The notes: generated from the sequence alone by a model not told the origin. A stretch of 64,000 nucleotides of DNA from Shouchella clausii (GCF_002250115.1 NZ_CP019985.1:2976001-3040000), one strand, 5' to 3'; positions 8,946-18,408 are shown, counted from the stretch's first letter. A program made the numbers and translations.

Positions 8946-9554
8946 ATGGCTGAGAATCGAGAGTACTTTAATCGTAGGCTTCATTCATTGCTAGGAGTTA
9001 TACCAATTGGAATTTTTCTAATTCAGCATTTAATAGTCAACCACTTTGCAACAAGAGGACCGGAAGCATTTAACCAGGCAGCCCATTTTATGGAGAGTCT
9101 GCCCTTTCGTTATGCGTTAGAACTGCTCATCATTTTTATTCCGATTCTTTATCACGCTATTTATGGCATTTACATTGCAATGCAAGCAAAAAACAATACA
9201 AGCCGCTTTGGCACATTCCGAAATTGGATGTTCCGCATCCAACGATGGACAGGGGTTTTTCTCTTAATCTTCATTTCTTGGCATGTTTGGGACACGCGGA
9301 TCCAAGCGCTGTTTGGTCATGAAGTCAACTACGATATGATGGCAAATATTTTGCAAAACCCTTGGATGATGGCATTTTACATAGTCGGCATTGTGTCTGC
9401 GACGTTCCACTTTGCCAATGGACTATGGTCATTTGCTGTATCATGGGGCATCACCGTAACACCTCGTTCACAACAAATTATGACATATGTATCAATTATC
9501 GTTTTTGCAGCACTTACCTATGTAGGCGTTTCCGCTGCATTTGCTTTCGTATAA
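8946..9554 (+). CDS. sdhC: Succinate dehydrogenase cytochrome b558 subunit
   Basis: A 202-residue membrane anchor of succinate:menaquinone reductase, the same length as B. subtilis SdhC. Five hydrophobic helices and several conserved histidines (RRLHSLLG, IQHLIVNHF, LYHAIYG, ISWHVWD, TFHFANG) fit binding of two haem b groups. ATG 8946 has GGAGGG upstream; the longer reading from 8913 lacks a site. It opens the sdhCAB operon, and sdhA follows after 38 bases. Confidence 0.95.
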   Translation: MAENREYFNRRLHSLLGVIPIGIFLIQHLIVNHFATRGPEAFNQAAHFMESLPFRYALELLIIFIPILYHAIYGIYIAMQAKNNTSRFGTFRNWMFRIQRWTGVFLLIFISWHVWDTRIQALFGHEVNYDMMANILQNPWMMAFYIVGIVSATFHFANGLWSFAVSWGITVTPRSQQIMTYVSIIVFAALTYVGVSAAFAFV

Positions 9555-9592
9555 AAATCAGCAACTAGCGAACTTTTTAGGGAGTGGACTTT

Positions 9593-11362
9593 ATGAGTAA
9601 AGGGAAAATTGTTGTAGTAGGCGGCGGGTTAGCCGGGCTAATGGCAACGATTAAAGCGGCAGAAAAAGGGGTACCGGTCGATTTGTTTTCGATTGTACCG
9701 GTGAAACGTTCCCACTCCGTATGCGCGCAAGGCGGCATAAACGGCGCTGTCAACACAAAAGGAGAAGGGGATTCCCCTTACGAACATTTTGATGATACTG
9801 TGTACGGTGGCGACTTTTTGGCAAACCAGCCACCTGTTAAAGCAATGACCGAAGCAGCTCCGGCGATTATTCATTTAATGGATCGCATGGGCGTTATGTT
9901 TAACCGTACCCCTGAAGGGCTCCTCGATTTCCGTCGTTTTGGCGGTACACAACACCATCGCACCGCTTTTGCTGGGGCAACGACTGGACAGCAGCTTTTG
10001 TATGCACTGGACGAACAAGTACGCCGTTACGAAGTGCAAGGGCTTGTAACAAAATACGAAGGCTGGGAGTTTTTATCTGCTGTGATCGACGATGAGGGCG
10101 CATGCCGTGGCATTACAGCGCAAGAGCTGAATTCAGCAGAAATACGCAGTTTCTCAGCTGACGCCGTCATTATGGCAACTGGTGGACCAGGAATCATTTT
10201 CGGCAAATCGACGAACTCAATGATCAATACCGGCTTCGCCGCTGCAAAATTGTACGAACAAGGCGTTGCCTATGCGAACGGCGAGTTTATCCAAATCCAC
10301 CCGACTGCGATTCCAGGCGACGACAAGCTTCGCCTTATGAGCGAGTCTGCCCGTGGAGAAGGCGGGCGCGTATGGACATACAAAGACGGAAAACCATGGT
10401 ATTTTCTTGAAGAGAAATACCCGGCATATGGAAACCTTGTCCCGCGTGACATTGCTACAAGGGAAATTTTCCATGTGTGTGTAGACGAAAAGCTTGGTAT
10501 TAATGGCGAAAACATGGTCTATTTGGATTTATCCCATAAGGATCCGAAAGAACTAGATATTAAGCTTGGCGGCATTATTGAAATCTATGAAAAGTTCACA
10601 GGCGATGACCCGCGGAAAGTGCCGATGAAAATCTTCCCTGCTGTTCATTACTCAATGGGCGGCATGTGGGTAGACTATGATCAAATGACGAACATTCCTG
10701 GTTTATTTGCTGCCGGCGAATGCGATTATTCTCAGCATGGTGCAAACCGTTTAGGCGCAAACTCGCTGTTATCGGCGATTTATGGCGGCATGGTTGCTGG
10801 GCCGAAGGCAGTGGAGTACATCGAAGGATTGAATACAGCTACAGAAGATTTGTCGTCTTCGCTATTTGAGGCGCAAGTGAAAAAAGAGCAAGACCAATTC
10901 GACGCGATTTTGCGCATGGATGGTACGGAAAACGCGTATGTCCTTCATAAAGAGCTTGGCGAATGGATGACGGACAACGTCACGGTTGTGCGTTACAATG
11001 ACAAGCTGTTAAAAACAGATGAAAAGATCCAAGAATTAATGGAGCGTTACCAAAACATTAACATCCAAGATACGGCTAAATGGTCGAACCAAGGAGCTGC
11101 ATTTACGCGCCAGCTTGGGGGAATGCTCAATTTAGCCCGTGTGATCACGCTTGGCGCTTATCACCGCAATGAAAGCCGTGGCGCCCATTACAAGCCGGAG
11201 TTTCCAGAACGAAACGACGAAGAGTTCTTGAAAACAACAAAAGCTTGGTACAATCCGAGCACCGGCGCGCCGGACTTTGAATATGAGGAAGTCGATACAT
11301 CGTTGATTAAACCACGGAAACGCGACTACTCACAGAAAAAGCAAGGAGCTGGAAGCAAATGA
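9593..11362 (+). CDS. sdhA: Succinate dehydrogenase flavoprotein subunit
   Basis: A 589-residue FAD-binding subunit that oxidises succinate to fumarate. The N-terminal dinucleotide fold is VVVGGGLAGLMATIKAAE (~8-25). The covalent-FAD histidine lies in KRSHSVCAQGGINGA (~42-56), and the substrate site is marked by QIHPTA, SARGEGG and HYSMGGMWVD. AGGGAG eight bases before ATG 9593 supports this start. It overlaps sdhB by four bases (ATGA), which implies translational coupling. Confidence 0.97.
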   Translation: MSKGKIVVVGGGLAGLMATIKAAEKGVPVDLFSIVPVKRSHSVCAQGGINGAVNTKGEGDSPYEHFDDTVYGGDFLANQPPVKAMTEAAPAIIHLMDRMGVMFNRTPEGLLDFRRFGGTQHHRTAFAGATTGQQLLYALDEQVRRYEVQGLVTKYEGWEFLSAVIDDEGACRGITAQELNSAEIRSFSADAVIMATGGPGIIFGKSTNSMINTGFAAAKLYEQGVAYANGEFIQIHPTAIPGDDKLRLMSESARGEGGRVWTYKDGKPWYFLEEKYPAYGNLVPRDIATREIFHVCVDEKLGINGENMVYLDLSHKDPKELDIKLGGIIEIYEKFTGDDPRKVPMKIFPAVHYSMGGMWVDYDQMTNIPGLFAAGECDYSQHGANRLGANSLLSAIYGGMVAGPKAVEYIEGLNTATEDLSSSLFEAQVKKEQDQFDAILRMDGTENAYVLHKELGEWMTDNVTVVRYNDKLLKTDEKIQELMERYQNINIQDTAKWSNQGAAFTRQLGGMLNLARVITLGAYHRNESRGAHYKPEFPERNDEEFLKTTKAWYNPSTGAPDFEYEEVDTSLIKPRKRDYSQKKQGAGSK

Positions 11363-12111
11363 GTGAAAAAACAATTCGCCTTATCGTGACAAGGCAAGAT
11401 GGACCAGACAGCGGCTCCTATGAAGAAGAGTTTGCTATTCCTTACCGGCAAAACTTGAATGTTATTTCTTGCTTAATGGAAATTCGCCGCAACCCCGTCA
11501 ATGCCAAAGGTGAGAAGACAACGCCTGTCACTTGGGATATGAACTGTCTAGAAGAAGTATGTGGCGCTTGTTCAATGGTTATTAATGGCAAACCACAACA
11601 GTCGTGCACCGCGCTCGTTGATAAGTTGGAACAGCCCATTCGCCTTGAGCCAATGAGGACATTTCCAGTTGTTCGTGATCTTGTCGTCGACCGCAGCAGA
11701 ATGTTTGATTCTCTGAAAAAAGTAAAAGCCTGGATTCCAATTGACGGCACGTATGATTTAGGTCCTGGACCGCGCATGCCAGAAAAAAGACGCCAATGGG
11801 CTTATGAGCTGTCTAAATGTATGACTTGCGGCGTCTGCTTAGAATCTTGCCCGAACGTCAATTCAAAATCTGAATTTATTGGCCCGGCGGCACTTTCTCA
11901 AGTTCGCCTCTTTAATGCCCACCCAACTGGCGAAATGAATAAAGAAGAACGGTTGGCTACTATTATGACAGACGGCGGTCTTGCCAATTGTGGAAACTCA
12001 CAAAACTGCGTGCAAGCTTGCCCGAAAGGCATTCCGCTTACAACATCCATTGCTGCATTAAACCGCGCGACGGCATTGCAGTCCTTTAAAAACTTCTTTG
12101 GAAGCATATGA
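11359..12111 (+). CDS. sdhB: Succinate dehydrogenase iron-sulfur subunit
   Basis: A 250-residue iron-sulfur protein passing electrons from SdhA to menaquinone through three clusters. The plant-type [2Fe-2S] motif is CLEEVCGACSMVING plus a later Cys (~54-76). The bacterial ferredoxin-type motifs are CMTCGVCLESCPN (~155) and CGNSQNCVQACPKG (~212). It is the last gene of sdhCAB and is followed by a strong hairpin. Confidence 0.97.
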   Translation: MSEKTIRLIVTRQDGPDSGSYEEEFAIPYRQNLNVISCLMEIRRNPVNAKGEKTTPVTWDMNCLEEVCGACSMVINGKPQQSCTALVDKLEQPIRLEPMRTFPVVRDLVVDRSRMFDSLKKVKAWIPIDGTYDLGPGPRMPEKRRQWAYELSKCMTCGVCLESCPNVNSKSEFIGPAALSQVRLFNAHPTGEMNKEERLATIMTDGGLANCGNSQNCVQACPKGIPLTTSIAALNRATALQSFKNFFGSI

Positions 12112-12117
12112 TCATAC

Positions 12118-12142
12118 AACGAGGCTGCGAAGCAGCCTCGTT
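12118..12142 (+). terminator. Hairpin after sdhB
   Basis: AACGAGGCTGC and GCAGCCTCGTT form an 11-bp stem with a GAA loop. Only a weak T run follows, so it may act more as a 3' stabiliser than as an efficient terminator. Confidence 0.6.
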
Positions 12143-12260
12143 CAACTATAGACAAACGCCGCTTACGTCAATCCCATTTCTATTTCCATTTTCCTCTCCA
12201 TTATTCCCGTCTACTAAGCAATTTTTATTAAGCTGAGAATTGTCTAAAAAGGAGCGATGA

Positions 12261-12719
12261 ATGATGAAAGTGCCTGCTTATATCAATGAAATAAGCGCAT
12301 GGGAAGACTCATTTACATTTTTTGTTCCCATCAAAGTCCGCTTTTCGGAAACAGATGCATTTGGCCATGTGAATAATACGTCTGCGTTTATTTATTTTGA
12401 ACACGCAAGGCTTGAATTTTTTGAGTCTTGCGGCTTAATGGAAGATTGGGCCGCAATTAGCAGTGATACCATTGTCGTTACTGCTGATTTGCAATGTAAC
12501 TATGTTGCCCAAATTCAATACGGGGATACGTTACATGTAGGGGTAAAAGTGGATAAAATCGGGCGTTCTTCATTGGACATTCATTATGTAGCAAAAAGAA
12601 ACACCGATATTTGTTTAACAGGGAGAGGCACAGTGGTGCAAGTTGACAAACAGACAGGCAAAGCACTCCCTTTCTCTGAGAAGATGCTTGCTAAACTAGC
12701 ATACAAAAAAACTACATAG
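12261..12719 (+). CDS. ysmA: Acyl-CoA thioesterase, hotdog fold (YsmA)
   Basis: A 152-residue 4-hydroxybenzoyl-CoA-thioesterase-like protein. The hotdog-fold signature VRFSETDAFGHVNNTSAFIYFEHARLEFFE (~25-55) contains the catalytic-type Asp before the central helix. The natural acyl-CoA substrate cannot be read from sequence. AAAAAGGAG lies six bases before ATG 12261. It sits downstream of sdhB as in B. subtilis and converges on gerE. Confidence 0.85.
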   Translation: MMKVPAYINEISAWEDSFTFFVPIKVRFSETDAFGHVNNTSAFIYFEHARLEFFESCGLMEDWAAISSDTIVVTADLQCNYVAQIQYGDTLHVGVKVDKIGRSSLDIHYVAKRNTDICLTGRGTVVQVDKQTGKALPFSEKMLAKLAYKKTT

Positions 12720-12720
12720 C

Positions 12721-12747
12721 AAAAAGCCTGCTTAGCAGGCTTTTTTC
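12721..12747. terminator. Bidirectional terminator between ysmA and gerE
   Basis: AAAAAGCCTGC-TTA-GCAGGCTTTTTT has A and T runs on both sides. It serves convergent ysmA (plus) and gerE (minus). Confidence 0.9.
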
Positions 12748-12970
12748 AAATGGTCAATTCACCTAGACGTATTAGTTCGATAACGGCTTGAGAGCGCCCC
12801 TTTACTCCCAGCTTCTGCATTGTGTTCGAAATATGGTTGCGTACGGTCTTTTCACTAATAAAAAGGTGATTAGCAATTTCTTTTGTTGTTTGGTCTTGGA
12901 CGAGTAGTTCGAATACTTCGCGTTCCCTTTTCGTAAGCAAAGGTTTTGGTCCGAAGTCTGCTCCCTTCAA
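12746..12970 (-). CDS. gerE: Spore coat transcriptional regulator GerE
   Basis: A 74-residue LuxR-type DNA-binding protein that adjusts late mother-cell, sigma-K-dependent coat genes. LLTKREREVFELLVQDQTTK and LFISEKTVRNHISNTMQKLG form the helix-turn-helix. The start was placed at TTG 12970 because AAGGAG lies eight bases upstream and the product then aligns end to end with 74-residue B. subtilis GerE; the longer open frame to 13033 is not expected to be translated. A sigma-K-like site lies upstream. Confidence 0.95.
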   Translation of the reverse strand: MKGADFGPKPLLTKREREVFELLVQDQTTKEIANHLFISEKTVRNHISNTMQKLGVKGRSQAVIELIRLGELTI

Positions 12971-13035
12971 TATGTTCACTCCTTCATGCCGGGCTAAGAG
13001 CAGGTCAACGCTGACCTGAAAGGCTTTAGTCAAGA

Positions 13036-13063
13036 CAGTATATGTTGTTTACGAAAAAGGTGT
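13036..13063 (-). promoter_or_regulatory. Possible sigma-K promoter of gerE
   Basis: On the minus strand CATATACTG (13044-13036) fits the sigma-K -10 CATANNNTA except for its last base. An AC pair lies 15-17 bases upstream. gerE is a known sigma-K target in B. subtilis; the site call is tentative. Confidence 0.35.
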
Positions 13064-13140
13064 GAGCGTTCATTTACGAATAGGACGTTTTCATTATTGT
13101 CGAATTTAGTCGTTTTTTTGGTAGGGGCATTGTTTTTTTG

Positions 13141-13169
13141 TTGAAAGGGATTACCCCCCATGCTATAAT
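13141..13169 (+). promoter_or_regulatory. Strong promoter of ptsHI
   Basis: TTGAAA (13141-13146) and the extended -10 TGCTATAAT (ends 13169) have 17-base spacing. The implied leader before ptsH is about 195 bases. Confidence 0.85.
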
Positions 13170-13174
13170 GACGA

Positions 13175-13372
13175 TGTTTATAAAGCTCTTTTATAAGAGG
13201 GTTTTGCAGCTTAATAAAGTGCATTGCTTAGCAAAAAAGAAAAATAAATTGGCTAGAGCAGCTCATTGCAGGGTACTATACTTAGTAAGAATCAGTCGTG
13301 ATTTGTGCAAAGGCGACCCGCTGTACAAGGGCTTTACCAATGAGTAAATACTAATAGAAAAGAGGAATTACT
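13175..13372 (+). other. Long 5' untranslated leader of ptsH
   Basis: About 195 bases between the promoter and the ptsH ATG hold no convincing gene. A small hairpin CTCTT-TTAT-AAGAG lies at ~13180-13193. I see no terminator with a T tract and no known riboswitch consensus. The open frame covering it starts upstream of the promoter and has no ribosome site. Confidence 0.5.
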
Positions 13373-13636
13373 ATGGCTGAAAAAACATTTAAAATTACTG
13401 CAGAAACGGGCATTCACGCGCGTCCAGCTACGCAGCTTGTTAATAAAGCTGGCCAATTCTCGTCTGATATCACTTTGGAATACAAAGGGAAATCAGTCAA
13501 TCTTAAATCGATCATGGGTGTCATGTCTCTTGGTGTGGGACAAGGCGCGGAAGTAACAATCAAAGCAGAAGGTTCAGACGCAGATGAAGCGCTTTCAGCT
13601 ATTGAAGAAGTGATTAAAGAGGGACTTGGCGAATAA
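13373..13636 (+). CDS. ptsH: Phosphocarrier protein HPr
   Basis: An 87-residue HPr. His15 in [10 protein letters not shown] accepts phosphate from enzyme I, and Ser46 in [11 protein letters not shown] is the HPr-kinase regulatory site that links it to CcpA catabolite repression. AGAGGA precedes the ATG. Its stop overlaps the ptsI start by one base. No sugar-specific enzyme II such as ptsG is adjacent, unlike in B. subtilis. Confidence 0.97.
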   Translation: MAEKTFKITAETGIHARPATQLVNKAGQFSSDITLEYKGKSVNLKSIMGVMSLGVGQGAEVTIKAEGSDADEALSAIEEVIKEGLGE

Positions 13637-15357
13637 TGCTTCATTCTCTTAAGGGCATTGCTGCATCTGCGGGTGTAGCAATTGCCAAAGCCTTTGTGCA
13701 TGAAGAGCCTGATTTTACAATCAAACAAAAAGAGGCTAAAAACCCCAGTGATGAGATCAAGCGTCTGGACGAAGCACTGGCTATTTCCCGTGAAGAATTG
13801 ACGGCTATTAAGGAAAAGGCGCTTAATGAATTAGGCGAGGACAAGGCTGAAATTTTTTCAGCCCATTTGCTTGTGTTAAGCGATCCTGAGTTGATCGACG
13901 CTGTTAAAACAAAAGTAAATGAAGACTCAGTAACAGCGGAGTATGCATTGAACGAAGTCGCCAATATGTTCATTACTATGTTTGAAAACATGGACAATGA
14001 ATATATGAAAGAGCGAGCCGCGGATATACGTGATGTCTCTCGCCGTGTATTAGGTCACCTTATGGGAATCGAAATCGTTTCCCTTGCCGCTATAGAAGAA
14101 GACACCATTATCATTGCCCATGATTTGACACCATCTGATACAGCACAATTAAATCCTGACGTTATCAAAGGTTTTGCGACAAACATTGGCGGTCGTACGT
14201 CTCACTCTGCGATCATGTCTAGATCTTTGGAAATTCCTGCTGTGGTTGGGACGAAAGAAGCCACTGCCAAAATTGAAAACGGTGCACTTGTGATTGTTGA
14301 CGGCATTGATGGCCACGTCATTGTCAACCCTACCGAAGAAGAGTTAGCTGCTTACGAACAAAAGCAAGCTGACTATGAAGCACAAAAAGCAGAGTGGGCA
14401 AAACTTGTCAACAAAAAGACGACAACGCAAGACACGCACCACGTTGAGCTAGCAGCTAATATCGGAACGCCTAAAGATTTAGACGGCGTAATTAACAATG
14501 GCGCTGAAGGAATCGGCTTATATCGGACAGAGTTCCTTTATATGGGGCGGACAGAGCTTCCAAGTGAGGAAGAACAATACGAAGCTTACAAAGAAGTAGT
14601 GGAACGGATGGATGGAAAGCCAGTCGTCATCCGTACGCTCGACATTGGCGGCGACAAAGAGCTTCCTTATTTGGACTTGCCACACGAATTAAACCCATTT
14701 TTAGGGCATCGAGCCATTCGCCTTTGCCTTGAAAAGCAGGACATGTTCCGGGCTCAGCTCCGCGCTTTGCTTCGCGCAAGTGCACATGGCAATTTGAAGA
14801 TTATGTTTCCGATGATTGCGACGTTGGAAGAATTGCGTCAAGCTAAACAAATCTTACACGAAGAAAAAGATAAGCTTCAAGCGAGCAATGTTGATGTCAG
14901 TGATGAAATGGAAGTCGGCATTATGGTGGAAATTCCATCGACTGCGGTGGCGGCTCCACAGTTTGCCAAAGAAGTTGACTTCTTCAGTATTGGTACGAAC
15001 GACTTGATTCAATACACAATGGCTGCTGACCGTATGAATGAGCGAGTTTCTTATTTATACCAGCCGTACCATCCAGCAGTTCTTCGTCTAATTGACATGG
15101 TCATTCAAGCTGCTCACGCAGAAGGAAAATGGGTCGGCATGTGCGGCGAAATGGCCGGTGATGAAATTGCGATTCCCCTTTTGCTCGGCCTTGGCTTAGA
15201 CGAGTTCAGCATGAGTGCCACGTCGATTCTTCCTGCTAGAAGCCAGATTAGCAAGTTGTCTAAAGCTGAACTGGAATCTTTTGCCCAAGAAGCATTGACA
15301 AAAGATACGGCGGATGGAGTCGAACAACTAGTTCGCAGCAAATACAGCCAATCATAA
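13636..15357 (+). CDS. ptsI: PTS enzyme I (phosphoenolpyruvate-protein phosphotransferase)
   Basis: A 573-residue enzyme I that transfers phosphate from PEP to HPr. The phosphohistidine is His190 in [13 protein letters not shown]. The PEP-binding TIM barrel has [27 protein letters not shown], and the active-site cysteine region [10 protein letters not shown] near the C-terminus. It is coupled to ptsH by the TAATG overlap. A stem-loop lies just after the stop. Confidence 0.97.
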   Translation: MLHSLKGIAASAGVAIAKAFVHEEPDFTIKQKEAKNPSDEIKRLDEALAISREELTAIKEKALNELGEDKAEIFSAHLLVLSDPELIDAVKTKVNEDSVTAEYALNEVANMFITMFENMDNEYMKERAADIRDVSRRVLGHLMGIEIVSLAAIEEDTIIIAHDLTPSDTAQLNPDVIKGFATNIGGRTSHSAIMSRSLEIPAVVGTKEATAKIENGALVIVDGIDGHVIVNPTEEELAAYEQKQADYEAQKAEWAKLVNKKTTTQDTHHVELAANIGTPKDLDGVINNGAEGIGLYRTEFLYMGRTELPSEEEQYEAYKEVVERMDGKPVVIRTLDIGGDKELPYLDLPHELNPFLGHRAIRLCLEKQDMFRAQLRALLRASAHGNLKIMFPMIATLEELRQAKQILHEEKDKLQASNVDVSDEMEVGIMVEIPSTAVAAPQFAKEVDFFSIGTNDLIQYTMAADRMNERVSYLYQPYHPAVLRLIDMVIQAAHAEGKWVGMCGEMAGDEIAIPLLLGLGLDEFSMSATSILPARSQISKLSKAELESFAQEALTKDTADGVEQLVRSKYSQS

Positions 15358-15396
15358 GGAAATAAGGGCAAGCGGAAATCGTTTGTCCTTATTCCC
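15358..15396 (+). terminator. Hairpin after ptsI
   Basis: GGAAATAAGGGCAA pairs with TTGTCCTTATTCC with one bulge. There is no T tract after it, so termination efficiency is uncertain. Confidence 0.5.
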
Positions 15397-15427
15397 ATGT
15401 GTTTAGTCGACAATCTAAGAAATCTAG

Positions 15428-15456
15428 TTGATAAGAGGCGTTGACGTTAGTACAAT
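15428..15456 (+). promoter_or_regulatory. Promoter of ysmB-racE
   Basis: TTGATA (15428-15433) and TACAAT (15451-15456) have a 17-base spacer. It lies 45 bases before the ysmB start. Confidence 0.65.
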
Positions 15457-15500
15457 AGTCTTAGAATAAAAAACGATAGGATTGGATGGAGGTGCAACGA

Positions 15501-15965
15501 TTGGAAAAACCTTATGACAAAAATCGTCACCAATTCGAGGAGATTGAGCGCTCTCTCCGTAAAATTGCTGACTTAGTGAAACAAAAGGGCAGAGAGATTT
15601 TAGCGCATTTCCCGATAACGACGCCGCAATTTGTTGCACTGCAGTGGTTAAATGAATATGGTGATATGACCATAGGGGAACTTTCTAATCATATGCACCT
15701 GGCATGCAGCACAACGACGGACTTAGTAGATCGAATGGAGAAAAATGGATTGGTGATGCGGGTTAAAGACAAACAAGACCGGCGCGTCGTACGAATTCAT
15801 TTGTTGGATAGAGGTCAAACGATCATACGCGAAGTGATCGCTAAGCGGCAACATTATTTAGCGGAAATGCTTGAGCATTTTACAAGTGAACAAGTGAACG
15901 ATCTAGAAGAAAATTTAAATTTCCTTTTGAAAACAATGAAGGAAAAGCGTGAAGTGCGTTCATAA
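15501..15965 (+). CDS. ysmB: MarR-family transcriptional regulator YsmB
   Basis: A 154-residue winged-helix MarR protein: MTIGELSNHMHLACSTTTDLVDRMEKNGLVMRVKDKQDRRVVRIHLLDRG covers the recognition helix and the wing (~58-105). TTG 15501 was chosen because GGAGGTG lies six bases before it; the in-frame ATG 15486 overlaps that site. It is 17 bases from racE as in B. subtilis. The ligand and targets are unknown. Confidence 0.88.
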   Translation: MEKPYDKNRHQFEEIERSLRKIADLVKQKGREILAHFPITTPQFVALQWLNEYGDMTIGELSNHMHLACSTTTDLVDRMEKNGLVMRVKDKQDRRVVRIHLLDRGQTIIREVIAKRQHYLAEMLEHFTSEQVNDLEENLNFLLKTMKEKREVRS

Positions 15966-15982
15966 AGGGAGAGAAAAGACGC

Positions 15983-16813
15983 GTGAACAGACCGATTGGC
16001 ATTATTGATTCTGGCATAGGGGGATTGACTGTCGCCTCGGAAATTATGCGTCAATTGCCAAAAGAACCGATTGTATATATAGGGGACTCTGCCCGTTGCC
16101 CATATGGCCCCCGCCCTGTTGAAGAAGTACGGGCATTTACGTGGCAAATGATCGGGCGTCTCTTAAATGAAGATGTGAAAATGATTGTGATTGCTTGCAA
16201 TACAGCAACTGCTGTTGTGCTGGAAGAAGCAAGAGCCCAGTTAGACATTCCAGTTGTCGGCGTGATCCGTCCAGGGGCGATCAGCGCGATACAAGTGAGC
16301 GAAAATCGCCATGTTGCCGTCATTGGCACAATAGGCACAATTGCGAGCAACGCCTACACAATGGCACTCCATTCGATTGATGAAAACGTAACGGTTGAAA
16401 GCTTGGCATGTCCGTTATTTGTGCCCCTTGTTGAACAGGGGACGATTAAAGGACCTGAAGCCGAGGCGGTGGTACGCGAATCGCTCGCTCCCCTTCAAGG
16501 CGCCGGCTTCGATACGCTCATTTTAGGCTGTACCCATTACCCATTGTTAAAGCCTGTCATTGAAGTGTGTTTGCCTGGCGTTACTGTGATTTCATCAGGC
16601 GAGGAGACAGCAAGGGAAGTAAGCAGTTTGCTGTTTTACCATTCAATGAATGAACAACATCAGGCAAAGGCGACACATCGTTTCTATACGACTGGAGATG
16701 CGAATCAATTTAAGCAATTAGCGGCGAGTTGGCTAAACATTCACACGGGCTCTGTCGCGTCCATTCATCTTGATGGGCCATTGCCCATTCAAGCAACGAT
16801 GAAAAGTAAGTGA
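15983..16813 (+). CDS. racE: Glutamate racemase
   Basis: A 276-residue MurI/RacE that interconverts L- and D-glutamate for peptidoglycan (and for poly-gamma-glutamate where made). The active-site elements are intact: Asp9-Ser10 in IIDSGIGGLTVA, Cys72 in VIACNTATA, and Cys183 in LGCTHYPLL. The start is GTG 15983 with GGGAGAG upstream. It shares a transcript with ysmB. Confidence 0.96.
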   Translation: MNRPIGIIDSGIGGLTVASEIMRQLPKEPIVYIGDSARCPYGPRPVEEVRAFTWQMIGRLLNEDVKMIVIACNTATAVVLEEARAQLDIPVVGVIRPGAISAIQVSENRHVAVIGTIGTIASNAYTMALHSIDENVTVESLACPLFVPLVEQGTIKGPEAEAVVRESLAPLQGAGFDTLILGCTHYPLLKPVIEVCLPGVTVISSGEETAREVSSLLFYHSMNEQHQAKATHRFYTTGDANQFKQLAASWLNIHTGSVASIHLDGPLPIQATMKSK

Positions 16814-16886
16814 AATTCAGGCAAACCCCTTTATGTTTCTAAGGCAGAGGTGTATGCTAGAGACAGGCAGTAGAATGATTGAGAAG

Positions 16887-16914
16887 AAGAGAGCGGCTAT
16901 TTTGCTGTTCTCTT
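16887..16914 (+). promoter_or_regulatory. Leader hairpin before the ferredoxin gene
   Basis: AAGAGAGCGGC and GCTGTTCTCTT form an 11-bp stem with two G-U pairs and a six-base loop, 31 bases before the fer ATG. No T run follows, so it is not a standard terminator. It could end racE messages or stabilise fer mRNA. Confidence 0.35.
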
Positions 16915-16945
16915 AAAAGAGGAGACTTTTAAAGGAGTGTAAAAC

Positions 16946-17185
16946 ATGGCATTTGTCATTTTGAGCCCTTGCATTGGGGAGAAAGCTGGGGAATGTGTCG
17001 ATGTATGCCCAGTCGACTGCATTGAAGAAGGAGAAGACCAATACTTCATTAATCCGGATATTTGCATTGATTGTGGCGCTTGCCAAGGCGTATGCCCAGT
17101 GGATGCAATTGTGGAAGAATATGAGATGGCTCCTGAAGACCAAAAGTTCTTGAAAAAAGCGGAAGAATTTTTTGGGATTGAGTAA
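16946..17185 (+). CDS. fer: Seven-iron ferredoxin
   Basis: A 79-residue ferredoxin. Cysteines at 9, 17, 21 and 25 (CX7CX3CX3C) and at 40, 43, 46 and 50 (CX2CX2CX3CP) match the [3Fe-4S][4Fe-4S] 7Fe ferredoxins of thermophilic bacilli rather than the single-cluster type. It is a soluble low-potential electron carrier. AAAGGAG precedes the ATG. A terminator follows, so it is probably monocistronic. Confidence 0.9.
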   Translation: MAFVILSPCIGEKAGECVDVCPVDCIEEGEDQYFINPDICIDCGACQGVCPVDAIVEEYEMAPEDQKFLKKAEEFFGIE

Positions 17186-17230
17186 CAGTTGGAAAGGCGC
17201 TAACAACATTTATCAAAGTAGCCTACGATA

Positions 17231-17270
17231 GAAAGCTCATCTCCTTGATATTGGAGGGAGCTTTTGTTTT
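17231..17270 (+). terminator. Terminator after fer
   Basis: GAAAGCTC..CTCC and GGAG..GAGCTTTT pair imperfectly around TTGATATT and lead into TGTTTT. Confidence 0.75.
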
Positions 17271-17308
17271 GGTCATTTTCGCTTGCTTTTGTTAAAACAG
17301 CAAGGAAC

Positions 17309-17336
17309 TGGACAAAAAGGCGAATTTTTGTATAAT
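17309..17336 (+). promoter_or_regulatory. Promoter of trhO
   Basis: TGGACA (17309-17314) and TATAAT (17331-17336) are 16 bases apart. The ~95-base leader can fold into a small hairpin (AGGT-AAGAC-ACCT inside ATGTG/CACAT, about 17362-17393). Confidence 0.65.
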
Positions 17337-17431
17337 ATAGGTTGGCAAAACATGAGACACAGATGTGGCTGACTAGGTAAGACACCTACACATTGTATCT
17401 TGCAAATATAAGGAGATAGGTGGAAGAGTAT

Positions 17432-18400
17432 ATGTCTAAAGATTACCGTGTACTATTGTATTATTATTACACTACGATTGAAGATCCAGAAGGATTTGCT
17501 AAAGAGCATCTCGCTTTTTGCAAAAGCTTGCAGTTAAAAGGCCGAGTGCTTGTAGCAAAAGAAGGCATTAATGGAACCGTATCAGGACTAAAGGAACATA
17601 CCGATGCCTATATGGAGGCGATGAAAGCCAATCCGTTGTTTGATGGCATTATATTTAAAGTGGACGAAGAAGAGCAGCACGTATTTAAAAAGATGCATGT
17701 ACGCCCTCGCCCAGAACTAGTAACGCTTCGCTTGAACGAAGACGATGTCAATCCAAACGAATTGACAGGCAAGCATTTATCGCCAAAAGAATGGCGTGAA
17801 GCAATGCTAGAAGAGGACACGGTTGTCATTGACGCCCGCAATGATTATGAGTATGATGTTGGCCATTTTCGTGGGGCCATTCGCCCAGACATTAAAGCTT
17901 TTAGGGAGCTGCCTGATTGGATTCGACAAAACAAAGAGCAATTTGAAAATAAGCGAATTCTTACTTACTGCACAGGGGGAATCCGCTGCGAAAAATTTTC
18001 AGGCTGGCTGAAAAAGGAAGGGTTTGAAGATGTAGCTCAACTGGATGGCGGCATTGTCACTTACGGAAAAGACCCAGAAGTAAAAGGGGAATTGTGGGAT
18101 GGCAAATGCTATGTATTCGATGAGCGGCTAACGGTGCCGATTAACCACGTAGCGCCAACTGTAGTCGGAAAAGATTACTTTGACGGAAAACCGTGTGAGC
18201 GGTATGTCAATTGCGCCAATCCAGAGTGCAACAAGCAAATTTTATGTTCAGAGGAAAATGAGCATAAATATTTGCGCGGCTGTACACCTGAATGCCGCGT
18301 CCACCCTCGCAATCTCTATGTAAAAGAGCATCAGCTATCTCCTGAAGAACACCAAGCGCGACTTGACGTTCTTGGAGAGAGGCTACCTGCTAGATTATAA
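17432..18400 (+). CDS. trhO: tRNA uridine(34) hydroxylase, rhodanese-type
   Basis: A 322-residue TrhO (YceA/YbfQ family), which makes 5-hydroxyuridine at tRNA position 34 using molecular oxygen. It has an N-terminal acylphosphatase-like domain ([12 protein letters not shown] ... [18 protein letters not shown]) and a rhodanese domain with CTGGIRCEK (~180). The cysteine-rich tail ([15 protein letters not shown] ... CTPECR) suggests a metal site. ATG 17432 matches the usual N-terminus; in-frame GTG 17420 also has AAGGAG upstream, so four extra residues cannot be excluded. Confidence 0.92.
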   Translation: MSKDYRVLLYYYYTTIEDPEGFAKEHLAFCKSLQLKGRVLVAKEGINGTVSGLKEHTDAYMEAMKANPLFDGIIFKVDEEEQHVFKKMHVRPRPELVTLRLNEDDVNPNELTGKHLSPKEWREAMLEEDTVVIDARNDYEYDVGHFRGAIRPDIKAFRELPDWIRQNKEQFENKRILTYCTGGIRCEKFSGWLKKEGFEDVAQLDGGIVTYGKDPEVKGELWDGKCYVFDERLTVPINHVAPTVVGKDYFDGKPCERYVNCANPECNKQILCSEENEHKYLRGCTPECRVHPRNLYVKEHQLSPEEHQARLDVLGERLPARL

Positions 18401-18408
18401 ATCATTTA

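Noticed and set aside
12971-13033. N-terminal extension of GerE to 13033
   Set aside because: The TTG at 12970 has a well-spaced AAGGAG, and the product then matches GerE over its full length.
13138-13347. 69-codon plus-strand frame in the ptsH leader
   Set aside because: Its start lies upstream of the ptsH -10, there is no ribosome site, and the composition is not protein-like.
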